Part shown: one piece after another, positions 1 through 5,509 of the stretch
Numbering within the stretch: position 1 is the first letter of the stretch
Layout: each line of letters begins with the position of its first letter
Origin: Candidatus Nitrotoga sp. CP45
Lineage (GTDB): Bacteria > Bacteroidota > Bacteroidia > Flavobacteriales > Flavobacteriaceae
Assembly (NCBI GenBank): GCA_943329165.2
Contig: CALQCV020000146.1
Span: 1 to 5,509 of the forward strand
Direction: 5' to 3'
DNA length: 5,509 nucleotides
Translations under genes and position numbers: made by a program
The notes under the pieces: model-generated
The model's input: only the letters and a program-made list of their open reading frames with translations
Told to the model about the DNA's origin: nothing
Databases searched by the model: none

Positions 1-2051
1 CGCTTCATCTCGGCATCTTTATCTGCCGGTTTCATTTTGCCGTGAACGATGGAAATGCTGTATTGTGGTAGAGGAAAATCTCTAGAAATACTTTCGTATC
101 CATCCATCAAATCCTTATAATCCATGGTTTCACTTTCTTGGATTAATGGATAAACAATATAGATTTGTCGGCCTTTGGCAATTTCATCCTTAATAAATTT
201 CCAAACTTTTAAACGATTACTGTCATAACGATGTACGGTTTGGATTGGTTTTCTTCCCGGTGGTAATTCGTCAATCACCGAAATATCTAAATCGCCATAC
301 AAACTCATGGCTAATGTTCTTGGAATTGGAGTAGCGGTCATTACCAAAATATGTGGCGGGATAGCCCCACCAACCTCCCCAGAGGGGAGGCTTTCTAAAG
401 TTGCGGTAATTTTTTCAATTACATTATCAGTATTCTCGATAACTTCTTCATTGCTAAATCGTATGACTTTAAAACCTAGTTCATTTAAGATTTCGGTTCG
501 CATTTCATCGGCTTCTTTTTGTTCAATAGTGTTATGATAGCCACCATCAACCTCAATGATGAGTTTCTTTTCGATGCAAATAAAATCAGCAATGAATATA
601 TCTATTATATGTTGTCTTCTGAATTTATATGTTAGATTTTTGTTTCGTAAACACTCCCATAAGATAGCTTCCGCTTTTGTATTGTTCTTTAGATTTTGTG
701 TTTTAAGTTCTTTTAATAGATTGTAAGTTGATGGTCTAGCTGTTTGATATTTTTGTTTAACGCTATCCACTTCCTTCCTTTGGAAGGATTGAGGAAGGCC
801 TCCTTTTTTCCAAAGTTTAGAACGTTGCTCCACACCAAAACGATGTTGCTCGTCAATGATGGCAAGACCTAAATTATGAAATTGTACTTTGTCTTCGAGC
901 AAAGCATGTGTCCCAATAAGAATGTGCAAACTTCCGTTTTCCAGTTCTTCGTGGATGATTTTTCTATTGGCAGTTTTGGTTGAGCCTGTTAGTATTTTTA
1001 TGTTGATGCTTAAGTGTTTGGCCAATTCGGTTAAGCCATTGAAATGTTGGTTTGCCAAAATTTCTGTTGGCGCCATCAAGCAACTTTGAAAACCATTATC
1101 TAAAGCAATCAGCATGGCCATAAGCGCCACAATTGTTTTTCCAGAACCAACATCGCCTTGCAAAAGACGGTTCATTTGGGCATTGGTACCCATGTCATTT
1201 CGGATTTCTTTAAGCACTTTTTTCTGAGCATTCGTCAACTCAAATGGCAAATGATTCTGAAAGAAATTATTAAAATAGTCGCCGACAACCGTAAAAGGAT
1301 GTCCTTTTATTTTATGCTTACTAACTAGGTTTTTTGTAATCAATTGCAATTGGATAAAGAACAGCTCTTCAAACTTTAATCGGAATTGCGCTTTGGATAA
1401 AAGTTCCTGGCTTTTTGGAAAATGAATATTGAACAGCGCCGCGTTTTTTGGAATTAATTTCAATTCGTCTAAAAGATAAGCAGGCAAAGTCTCTACAAAT
1501 TTTGCTTGTGTTTCTAAAAATAATTGTTGTATCATTTTATTGACAACACGATTGGAAATCCCACGATTGGTCAAGGTTTCTGTTGATGGATAAACAGGTT
1601 GCATGGCGGAACGCAGGCTTTGTTCATGTTCGGTAAGCAATTCCATTTCGGGATGCGCCATATTGAAAGTGTTTCCAAAAGACGCTACTTTCCCAAAAAC
1701 CACATAGGAAAAATTGAGTTTCAAGCTGTCGCGAATCCATTTATGGCCTTGAAACCAGGTAAGTTCAATTTGGCCGGTTTCATCCACGAAAGTGGCAACC
1801 AATCGCTTTTTGGCTTTGCCAAATTCAACCGTTTTGATATTGATTATTTTGCCAATGATTTGCACTTCGCTATCATTTTTTTGCAACTCGTTTATTTTGT
1901 AATAACGTGTTCTGTCGATGTAGCGGTTCGGAAAAAAGTTGACTAAATCTTCATAGCGATGAATACCCAATTCCTTCCGCAGCAACTCACCACGTTGGGG
2001 TCCAACGCCTTTAAGGTATTCGATAGAAGTTTGTAGCAGTGAGTTTGACAT
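1..2051 (-). CDS. recG: ATP-dependent DNA helicase RecG with an in-frame DUF559 nuclease insertion (3' end outside window)
   Basis: RecG is a cytoplasmic superfamily 2 helicase that regresses stalled replication forks and migrates Holliday junctions. The minus-strand frame is open from ATG 2051-2049 to the window edge (683 codons seen). The N-terminus (MSNSLLQTSIEYLKGVGPQR) is typical of flavobacterial RecG. The wedge/OB-fold region follows (about residues 40-150, beginning FFPNRYIDRT). Helicase motifs seen are Walker A GDVGSGKT (299-306), motif Ia MAPTEILANQ (326-335), GTHAL (380-384), motif II DEQHRFG (400-406) and motif III MTATPIPRTL (571-580), then YGDLDISVIDELPPGRKPIQ. The C-terminal motifs V-VI lie outside the window. 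Residues 417-563 are foreign to the family and form a DUF559-type nuclease domain, so the full protein should be near 840-850 residues instead of about 700. The start is the only plausible one: no other ATG or GTG occurs in frame before the upstream stop at 2097-2099. There is no Shine-Dalgarno, only an A-rich stretch before the ATG. It is transcribed divergently from the M1 peptidase gene. Confidence 0.95.
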   Translation of the reverse strand, partial: MSNSLLQTSIEYLKGVGPQRGELLRKELGIHRYEDLVNFFPNRYIDRTRYYKINELQKNDSEVQIIGKIINIKTVEFGKAKKRLVATFVDETGQIELTWFQGHKWIRDSLKLNFSYVVFGKVASFGNTFNMAHPEMELLTEHEQSLRSAMQPVYPSTETLTNRGISNRVVNKMIQQLFLETQAKFVETLPAYLLDELKLIPKNAALFNIHFPKSQELLSKAQFRLKFEELFFIQLQLITKNLVSKHKIKGHPFTVVGDYFNNFFQNHLPFELTNAQKKVLKEIRNDMGTNAQMNRLLQGDVGSGKTIVALMAMLIALDNGFQSCLMAPTEILANQHFNGLTELAKHLSINIKILTGSTKTANRKIIHEELENGSLHILIGTHALLEDKVQFHNLGLAIIDEQHRFGVEQRSKLWKKGGLPQSFQRKEVDSVKQKYQTARPSTYNLLKELKTQNLKNNTKAEAILWECLRNKNLTYKFRRQHIIDIFIADFICIEKKLIIEVDGGYHNTIEQKEADEMRTEILNELGFKVIRFSNEEVIENTDNVIEKITATLESLPSGEVGGAIPPHILVMTATPIPRTLAMSLYGDLDISVIDELPPGRKPIQTVHRYDSNRLKVWKFIKDEIAKGRQIYIVYPLIQESETMDYKDLMDGYESISRDFPLPQYSISIVHGKMKPADKDAEMK
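374..390. repeat. GC-rich hairpin at the 3' (C-terminal) end of the recG insert
   Basis: This is a perfect palindrome with 7-base arms CCTCCCC and GGGGAGG around a 3-base AGA loop, set in AT-rich DNA. It lies just inside the junction where normal recG sequence resumes. Read with the outward flank (364-373), it has the same order of elements as the other end of the insert in inverted orientation: a C-rich block, AA, then the hairpin. On the recG strand it is translated as part of SLPSGEVGG. Confidence 0.85.
773..787. repeat. Hairpin at the 5' (N-terminal) end of the recG insert
   Basis: This is a palindrome with 6-base arms CCTTCC and GGAAGG around TTT. The flank at 788-803 (ATTGAGGAAGGCCTCC) leads to the recG junction. 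Its spacing and sequence resemble an inverted, diverged copy of the hairpin at 374-390, so the pair may be the terminal inverted repeats of the inserted element. On the recG strand it is translated within PQSFQRKE. Confidence 0.75.
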
Positions 2052-2132
2052 TTTTTGAGATAATAGATAATAGACAGATAGATGATAGACTGTCTTTCAT
2101 CTTTTCGTCTATCATCTCTTCGTCTTTTACTA
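2052..2132. repeat. Degenerate GATAATA/GATAGAC repeats with an 11-bp inverted repeat between divergent genes
   Basis: From 2059 the sequence holds two perfect GATAATA units, then decayed relatives (GACAGATA, GATGATAGAC). The complementary half follows as pyrimidine-rich units (GTCTTTCATC, GTCTATCATC, CGTCTTTTAC). AGATGATAGAC at 2080-2090 and GTCTATCATCT at 2107-2117 form a perfect 11-base inverted repeat with a 16-base loop. Low-complexity strings of this type, as I recall, are common between genes in flavobacteria. It lies directly upstream of recG, so transcripts starting upstream of it would carry the hairpin in the recG leader. The role is unknown. Confidence 0.6.
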
Positions 2133-2150
2133 AAGCGAAGATAGTTTTTT

Positions 2151-2185
2151 AATTTGAAAATTTGAGAAGGAGCGAATTTGAAAAT
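2151..2185. repeat. Direct repeat AATTTGAAAAT (two copies)
   Basis: Identical 11-base copies lie at 2151-2161 and 2175-2185, 24 bases apart start to start, in the stretch that should hold the promoters of recG and of the M1 peptidase gene. This could be a regulator's paired site, but repeats of this AT-rich kind also arise as low-complexity drift. No function can be assigned. Confidence 0.5.
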
Positions 2186-2196
2186 GATTATATTCG
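2161..2196 (+). promoter_or_regulatory. Possible Bacteroidota-type promoter of the M1 peptidase gene
   Basis: TATATTCG at 2189-2196 matches seven of eight positions of the -7 consensus TAnnTTTG used by the Bacteroidota primary sigma factor, and it ends 19 bases before the ATG. A TTTG at 2161-2164 could be the -33 element, but the 24-base spacer is longer than usual. This is a weak candidate in AT-rich DNA where such matches occur by chance. Confidence 0.2.
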
Positions 2197-2215
2197 TATC
2201 AGATAATGTATTGTT

Positions 2216-4315
2216 ATGCGACATTTATTTTTTCTTCTTTTTACCGTTTTCACTTTTGCCCAACAAAATCATAAAGTAGATTTTAAGACTGCTTTTGGAA
2301 ATATATCGGTTAATCCAATTGAGAAGAAAGTTTCTGGTTCTGTTCGGTATATTTTTGATGTTAAACAAACTATCGACACCATTAGAATTGATGCACAAAA
2401 GATGGTTATTACCAATGTTAAAATCAATAATAAAACTGTAAAATTTACCAATACAGGAAGAACACTAAATCTTTTTGAAGGATATAAAACCGGAAAAAAC
2501 AAGGTTGCCTTTATCTACGAAGCCACGCCAAAACAAACGATGTATTTTAATGGTCACTTCGACTGCGCTCAGTGTGACAAAGATTCTATCATCCCGAGCG
2601 CAGTCGAGGGACAAGTTTGGACACAAGGTCAGGGGAAATATACCAGCCATTGGTTTCCGAGTTTTGATGATGTAAATGAAAAAGTGATTTTTAACCTAAA
2701 CATTAGTTTCGATAAAAAATATCAGGTTTTATCCAATGGCGTTTTGCTCAAAGAGCTTCCTAATAAAAATCAAATGATTTGGCAATATGAAATGAAAAAA
2801 CCAATGAGTTCCTATTTGTTGGCGGTTGTCATTGGTGATTTTAGACATCAGGTTGTTGCTTCTAAATCGGGAATTCCGTTGCAATTGTTTATTCAGACCA
2901 AAGACACAGCCAAATTTGAATCTACCTATCGATACTCAAAACAAATCTTTGATTATCTGGATGAAGAAATAGGAGTGAAGTATCCTTGGAAAATCTACAA
3001 GCAAATTCCAGTAGAAGATTTTTTGTATGCGGGAATGGAAAATACTTCAGCTACCATTTTTGCGGAAGATTATGTTGTTGATGCTATTGGTTTTAACGAT
3101 AGAAATTATGTTAATGTCAATGCGCATGAGTTGGCTCACCAATGGTTTGGCGATTTGGTTACTGCAAAATCAGGAAAGCATCATTGGTTACAAGAAGGTT
3201 TTGCGACCTATTATGCTTTGTTGGCAGAGCGACAGATTTTTGGAGATGATTATTTTTACCATCAGTTATACCGTAGTTCTTTGCAATTGCGAAATGCTGC
3301 AAGAACTGATACCATTCCCGTGTTGAATGAAAAGGCGAGTTCCTTCTCATTTTACCAAAAAGGCGCTTGGGCACTGCACTTAATAAGAGAAACTATTGGG
3401 CCAAAATTGTTTCAGAAAGCTGTAATCAACTATTTAAAAAAGCACCAGTTTCAAAATGCTGAAACTGATGATTTCTTAGTAGAAGTTAAAAAGGTTTCCA
3501 ATTTTGATACGGAAAAATTTAAGAAAGTTTGGTTAGAAGATTATCGTTTTCGAAATGATGAAGCCAATGTGTTATTGAAGAAAAATGAATTCATTCGGAC
3601 ACTTTTTGAAACCCAAAAAATGCGTTTGAAACCATTTGCTGAGAATAAAGAAAAATTTAAGGAATTGTTGCAATCGAATGTTTTTTATCCCGTGAAAACG
3701 GAAATTTTGTATCAAATAAAAGACATTTCTTTTGAAGACAAAAAGGAATTATTGCTTTTAGCTTTACAAACAAATGATGTCAAAGTACGGCAATCAGTGG
3801 CTGAGTTTACCGATGAAATTCCATTAGAGTTCAAAACTAATTATGAAACATTATTAGATGATGTTTCTTATGATACCAGAGAAATTGCATTTATGAATTT
3901 GTGGAAAAATTTTCCGGAAAGCAGGACTGTTTATTTAGCTAAAGCCGAGAAATGGATTGGTGGCAACGATAAAAGTTTAAGATCATTATTTTTGACTTTT
4001 TCTATCGAAAATCAAAGTCCTGAAAAAGACAATTATTATAAAGAACTTGTTAATTACAGCTCACCATTGTATGAAAGTTCTGTTCGCCAAAATGCTATTA
4101 TCAATGCGTTAGCGATAAACGAAAAAGACCCAACCGTGTTGAAAAATTTGATTAATGCTACCACACATTACAAATGGCAGTTTACAAAATTTGCCCGTGA
4201 TAAAATTAGAGAGCTATTTGTTGGTGGCGCAAAACCTCAATTTCAAATGATATATCAAACGCTTTCTGAAAAGGAAAAGATACAGTTAGATAAACTTTTA
4301 GAAGAAAAGAAATGA
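2216..4315 (+). CDS. Exported M1 family zinc aminopeptidase with a repeat-derived 19-residue insertion
   Basis: This gene encodes a 699-residue metallopeptidase of the gluzincin M1 family, which removes N-terminal residues from peptides. Residues 1-15 form a signal peptide (short basic start, then LFFLLFTVFTFA), with likely cleavage before QQ. It has no lipobox cysteine, so the enzyme is probably periplasmic or secreted. The N-terminal beta domain includes VWTQGQGKYTSHWFPSFDD (134-152), typical of Bacteroidota members. The exopeptidase motif reads YAGMEN (271-276, in place of GAMEN). The zinc site is HELAH (304-308), with E305 as catalytic base and E327 as third ligand, exactly 18 residues after H308 within HHWLQEGFATYY. 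Y380 (FYQKGAW) fits the transition-state tyrosine. Residues from about 470 are helical, HEAT-like. No C-terminal sorting domain is visible. Residues 114-132 derive from a palindromic repeat and contain the protein's only cysteines (C117, C120). The stop overlaps the patatin start (ATGA), suggesting an operon. Substrate preference is unknown. Confidence 0.95.
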   Translation: MRHLFFLLFTVFTFAQQNHKVDFKTAFGNISVNPIEKKVSGSVRYIFDVKQTIDTIRIDAQKMVITNVKINNKTVKFTNTGRTLNLFEGYKTGKNKVAFIYEATPKQTMYFNGHFDCAQCDKDSIIPSAVEGQVWTQGQGKYTSHWFPSFDDVNEKVIFNLNISFDKKYQVLSNGVLLKELPNKNQMIWQYEMKKPMSSYLLAVVIGDFRHQVVASKSGIPLQLFIQTKDTAKFESTYRYSKQIFDYLDEEIGVKYPWKIYKQIPVEDFLYAGMENTSATIFAEDYVVDAIGFNDRNYVNVNAHELAHQWFGDLVTAKSGKHHWLQEGFATYYALLAERQIFGDDYFYHQLYRSSLQLRNAARTDTIPVLNEKASSFSFYQKGAWALHLIRETIGPKLFQKAVINYLKKHQFQNAETDDFLVEVKKVSNFDTEKFKKVWLEDYRFRNDEANVLLKKNEFIRTLFETQKMRLKPFAENKEKFKELLQSNVFYPVKTEILYQIKDISFEDKKELLLLALQTNDVKVRQSVAEFTDEIPLEFKTNYETLLDDVSYDTREIAFMNLWKNFPESRTVYLAKAEKWIGGNDKSLRSLFLTFSIENQSPEKDNYYKELVNYSSPLYESSVRQNAIINALAINEKDPTVLKNLINATTHYKWQFTKFARDKIRELFVGGAKPQFQMIYQTLSEKEKIQLDKLLEEKK
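2555..2611. repeat. REP-like palindromic repeat inserted in frame in the M1 peptidase gene
   Basis: Perfect 12-base arms TCGACTGCGCTC (2559-2570) and GAGCGCAGTCGA (2596-2607) enclose a 25-base loop that contains a further partial pairing (GTGACA against TATCAT). The unit is more GC-rich than its surroundings. It adds HFDCAQCDKDSIIPSAVEG (residues 114-132) between MYFNG and QVWTQGQGKYTSHW, which are normally joined almost directly in the family. The peptide signatures SAVEG and, on the other strand, LDCARDD are translations I recognise from palindromic intergenic repeats common in flavobacterial genomes. Length 57 keeps the frame. Exact ends are uncertain by one codon. Confidence 0.8.
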
Positions 4316-5214
4316 GAGCATTAGTAATTTCCGGTGGCGGCAGTAAAGGCGCATTTGGAGGCGGTGTAGCACAGTATTTACTTCAGGAAAAAGAATATAA
4401 ATATGATATACTTATAGGAAGTTCTACAGGAAGTTTGCTTATTCCGCATTTGGCTTTGGGTGAAGTTGATAAAATTTACAGCATTTATACCAACGTTGAA
4501 ATGAGCAAAATTTTCGACATTAATCCCTTTGTTGTAAAGCATAAGGATGGCGTTGAAGTTGTTTCCATAAACCATTTTAATGTGATTTTACAATTTTTAA
4601 AAGGGAAAAGAACTTTTGGCGAAAGCTACAAGTTGCGAAAATACATCCGGAAAAACTTTACTTTAAAGGAGTTCACTCAATTAAAAGCATTAGGTTGTGA
4701 TATAGTGGTTACTGTTACTAATTTGTCTAAAAACGAAGTAGAGTATAAGTCGATTAAAGATTTTGAATACAATGAATTTTGTGATTGGATTTGGATTTCC
4801 TGCAATTACATTCCTTTTATGAGTTTGGTTAAAAAGAACAATTATGAATATGGCGATGGCGGATTTTCGAGTTTGGTTCCCATAAGAGAAGCTATAAATC
4901 GTGGCGCCACCGAAGTTGATGTGGTGATATTAGAAACCGAAATGCAGGTTTCTCCTAGAAGTATTGGCAAAAATCCGTTTTCTTTGATGATTGATTTGTT
5001 TCAAACGTTGCTAATCCAAGTTGAAAAACATGATATAACCATTGGGAAATTATCAGCAAAAAACAAAAATGTAAAACTCAATTTATACTACACACCAACG
5101 CAGCTTACTAATAATGCTTTGATTTTTAATAAAGAAAAAATGAAACAATGGTGGCATCAGGGGTATGAATATATCAAAAACAAAAGCGAATTGATGAGTG
5201 ATAATTTGCAGTGA
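4312..5214 (+). CDS. Patatin-like phospholipase family protein
   Basis: This 300-residue protein has the patatin fold's catalytic features. The glycine-rich oxyanion loop is GGGSKGAFGGG (residues 8-18). The nucleophile elbow GSSTG (36-40) gives serine S38. The dyad aspartate D182 lies in GDGGFSSLVP (181-190). Members hydrolyse acyl esters of membrane lipids or related substrates using this Ser-Asp dyad. There is no signal peptide and no obvious membrane segment, so it is predicted to be cytoplasmic or peripherally membrane-bound. Its length suits a single-domain bacterial patatin. The ATG overlaps the stop of the M1 peptidase gene (ATGA at 4312-4315), so the two are probably co-transcribed and translationally coupled. 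This start also puts the oxyanion loop at the usual position right after the first beta strand (MRALVISGGG). The actual substrate cannot be read from sequence. Confidence 0.92.
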   Translation: MRALVISGGGSKGAFGGGVAQYLLQEKEYKYDILIGSSTGSLLIPHLALGEVDKIYSIYTNVEMSKIFDINPFVVKHKDGVEVVSINHFNVILQFLKGKRTFGESYKLRKYIRKNFTLKEFTQLKALGCDIVVTVTNLSKNEVEYKSIKDFEYNEFCDWIWISCNYIPFMSLVKKNNYEYGDGGFSSLVPIREAINRGATEVDVVILETEMQVSPRSIGKNPFSLMIDLFQTLLIQVEKHDITIGKLSAKNKNVKLNLYYTPTQLTNNALIFNKEKMKQWWHQGYEYIKNKSELMSDNLQ

Positions 5215-5266
5215 TTGATTTTTCCTAAAATTAAATTTATTCAAAGAGATAAGCTAATTCGTTTAT

Positions 5267-5300
5267 AACACTATGTATAATTTAGTTAGTGTTTTATTAT
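5267..5300 (+). terminator. Probable AT-rich intrinsic terminator after the M1-patatin operon
   Basis: Seven-base arms AACACTA (5267-5273) and TAGTGTT (5287-5293) form a stem with a 13-base loop. The T-rich run TTATTATT follows directly. It lies 52 bases after the patatin stop and before the yifB-like gene. The stem is short and AT-rich, so its strength is doubtful. Confidence 0.5.
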
Positions 5301-5322
5301 TCGTTACTTAAAATGTACACTT

Positions 5323-5355
5323 TTTGCCTACTTTTTATTTACAGCTTTACGTTAT
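5323..5355 (+). promoter_or_regulatory. Possible promoter of the yifB-like gene
   Basis: TTTG at 5323-5326 is followed after 21 bases by TACGTTAT (5348-5355), a partial match to the Bacteroidota -7 element TAnnTTTG. The start codon lies 22 bases downstream of it. The -7 match is incomplete. The main argument for a promoter here is the terminator candidate just upstream. Confidence 0.25.
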
Positions 5356-5377
5356 TTTTAGCGGATAAATTGTATAA

Positions 5378-5509
5378 ATGTTAGTAAAAGTTTTTGGAAG
5401 TGCTGTTTTTGGAGTGGAAGCCACTACAATTACTGTAGAAGTAAACATCGATAAAGGTGTTGGTTATCATTTGGTTGGTTTGCCCGACAATGCCATTAAA
5501 GAAAGTAGC
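5378..5509 (+). CDS. yifB: YifB/ComM family Mg chelatase-like AAA+ ATPase, N-terminal fragment (runs off the window)
   Basis: The first 44 codons are present and remain open to the window edge. MLVKVFGSAVFGVEA, ITVEVNIDKGVGYHLVGLPDNAIKES matches the conserved N-terminus of the YifB/ComM family (the ChlI-type, Lon-protease-like domain that precedes a Mg-chelatase AAA+ domain). The GLPDxAxKES segment is especially characteristic. In Proteobacteria ComM is a hexameric helicase that promotes branch migration during natural transformation; whether the Bacteroidota member does the same is an inference. The ATPase motifs lie outside the window. The gene is about 163 bases downstream of the patatin gene on the same strand, with a likely terminator between, so it is probably a separate transcription unit. 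Confidence 0.9.
   Translation, partial: MLVKVFGSAVFGVEATTITVEVNIDKGVGYHLVGLPDNAIKESS

Larger units (their letters stand above)
363..803 (-). mobile_element. DUF559/Vsr-like endonuclease domain element inserted in frame into recG
   Basis: About 147 codons (RecG residues 417-563) interrupt the otherwise normal sequence between ...EQRSKLWKK and IPPHILVMTATP. The insert encodes a recognisable DUF559 (Vsr-related, PD-(D/E)XK) domain: KAEAILWECLRN (459-470), FRRQHIIDIFIADF (477-490), IIEVDGGYH (498-506) and ELGFKVIRFSNEEV (524-537). Candidate metal-binding or catalytic residues are D489, E500, D502 and H506, all present. Both ends carry GC-rich hairpins (374-390 and 773-787) within inverted, similar flanks. 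The insert is a multiple of three with no stop. It has no in-frame ATG before M517, so the nuclease part depends on recG translation. No intein features are visible: no Cys or Ser at the first position and no C-terminal His-Asn. It is therefore probably kept in the mature protein as a surface domain. Boundaries are uncertain by a few codons. Mobility is inferred, not shown. Confidence 0.85.

Noticed and set aside
307..537. Plus-strand open frame over the insert edge
   Set aside because: It is antisense to the recG/DUF559 frame, and its TSPEGRL segment is simply the reverse reading of the hairpin.
363..803. Intein within RecG
   Set aside because: The first insert residues are Gly-Gly, not Cys/Ser. 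The end is Gly-Gly-Ala-Ile with no His-Asn followed by Cys/Ser/Thr. No Hint-domain blocks are present, and 147 residues match DUF559 throughout.
307..803. recG being a pseudogene broken by the insertion
   Set aside because: The frame is continuous across both junctions without stops, and recognised RecG sequence resumes exactly in frame (PPHILVMTATPIPRTL onward).
1599..1946. Plus-strand 115-codon open frame
   Set aside because: It lies antisense inside the conserved N-terminal part of recG and resembles no known protein.
2059..2117. CRISPR-like or phase-variation repeat tract upstream of recG
   Set aside because: The units are short, degenerate and unspaced, without regular repeat-spacer order or a homopolymer tract that would switch a frame.
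1943..2224. Minus-strand 93-codon open frame over the intergenic region
   Set aside because: It is in a different frame from recG, overlaps the recG 5' end and encodes low-complexity translations of the intergenic repeats.
2465..2650. Minus-strand open frame containing LDCARDD and LSAVE
   Set aside because: It is antisense to the M1 peptidase gene. The peptide signatures come from the palindromic repeat, useful as a repeat marker but not as a gene.
3027..3374. Overlapping alternative-frame open frames in the M1 catalytic region
   Set aside because: They are shadows of the strongly conserved HELAH-containing frame, with no family resemblance of their own.

Overview
The window looks like a chromosomal segment of a Flavobacterium-like member of the Bacteroidota. 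The support is AT-rich DNA, start codons without Shine-Dalgarno sequences, protein sequences of flavobacterial type (RecG, a signal-peptide-bearing M1 aminopeptidase, a patatin-like protein, YifB) and palindromic repeats of a style I recall from this group. No RNA gene, CRISPR array, transposase or integrase is visible.

Layout. Positions 1-2051 (minus strand) hold recG, the fork-remodelling helicase, complete at its 5' end and cut off by the window's left edge. A divergent intergenic region of 164 bases (2052-2215) is made largely of degenerate purine-rich repeats and inverted repeats. On the plus strand come an exported M1 zinc aminopeptidase (2216-4315) and a patatin-like serine hydrolase (4312-5214), which overlap by ATGA and probably form an operon. 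A weak AT-rich terminator hairpin follows (about 5267-5300). From 5378 the start of a YifB/ComM-type AAA+ protein runs off the right edge.

The striking feature is that two neighbouring genes each carry an in-frame insertion made of, or bounded by, palindromic repeat DNA. In recG, about 147 codons (363-803) encoding a DUF559/Vsr-like PD-(D/E)XK endonuclease domain sit between helicase motif II (DEQH) and motif III (TAT). The insert is bounded on both sides by short GC-rich hairpins in inverted orientation, and the reading frame stays open across both junctions. In the M1 aminopeptidase, a 57-base palindromic repeat (2555-2611) adds 19 residues and supplies the only two cysteines of the protein, as a CxxC. 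Both look like protein-tolerated insertions of mobile or repetitive DNA. The recG case may represent a self-contained nuclease element that lives inside host genes without splicing.

Functionally, RecG acts on stalled forks and recombination intermediates in the cytoplasm. The M1 enzyme probably trims peptides in the periplasm or outside the cell. The patatin-like protein is a predicted cytoplasmic lipid acyl hydrolase. YifB/ComM relatives act in DNA branch migration or transformation. No shared pathway is evident beyond the M1-patatin coupling.
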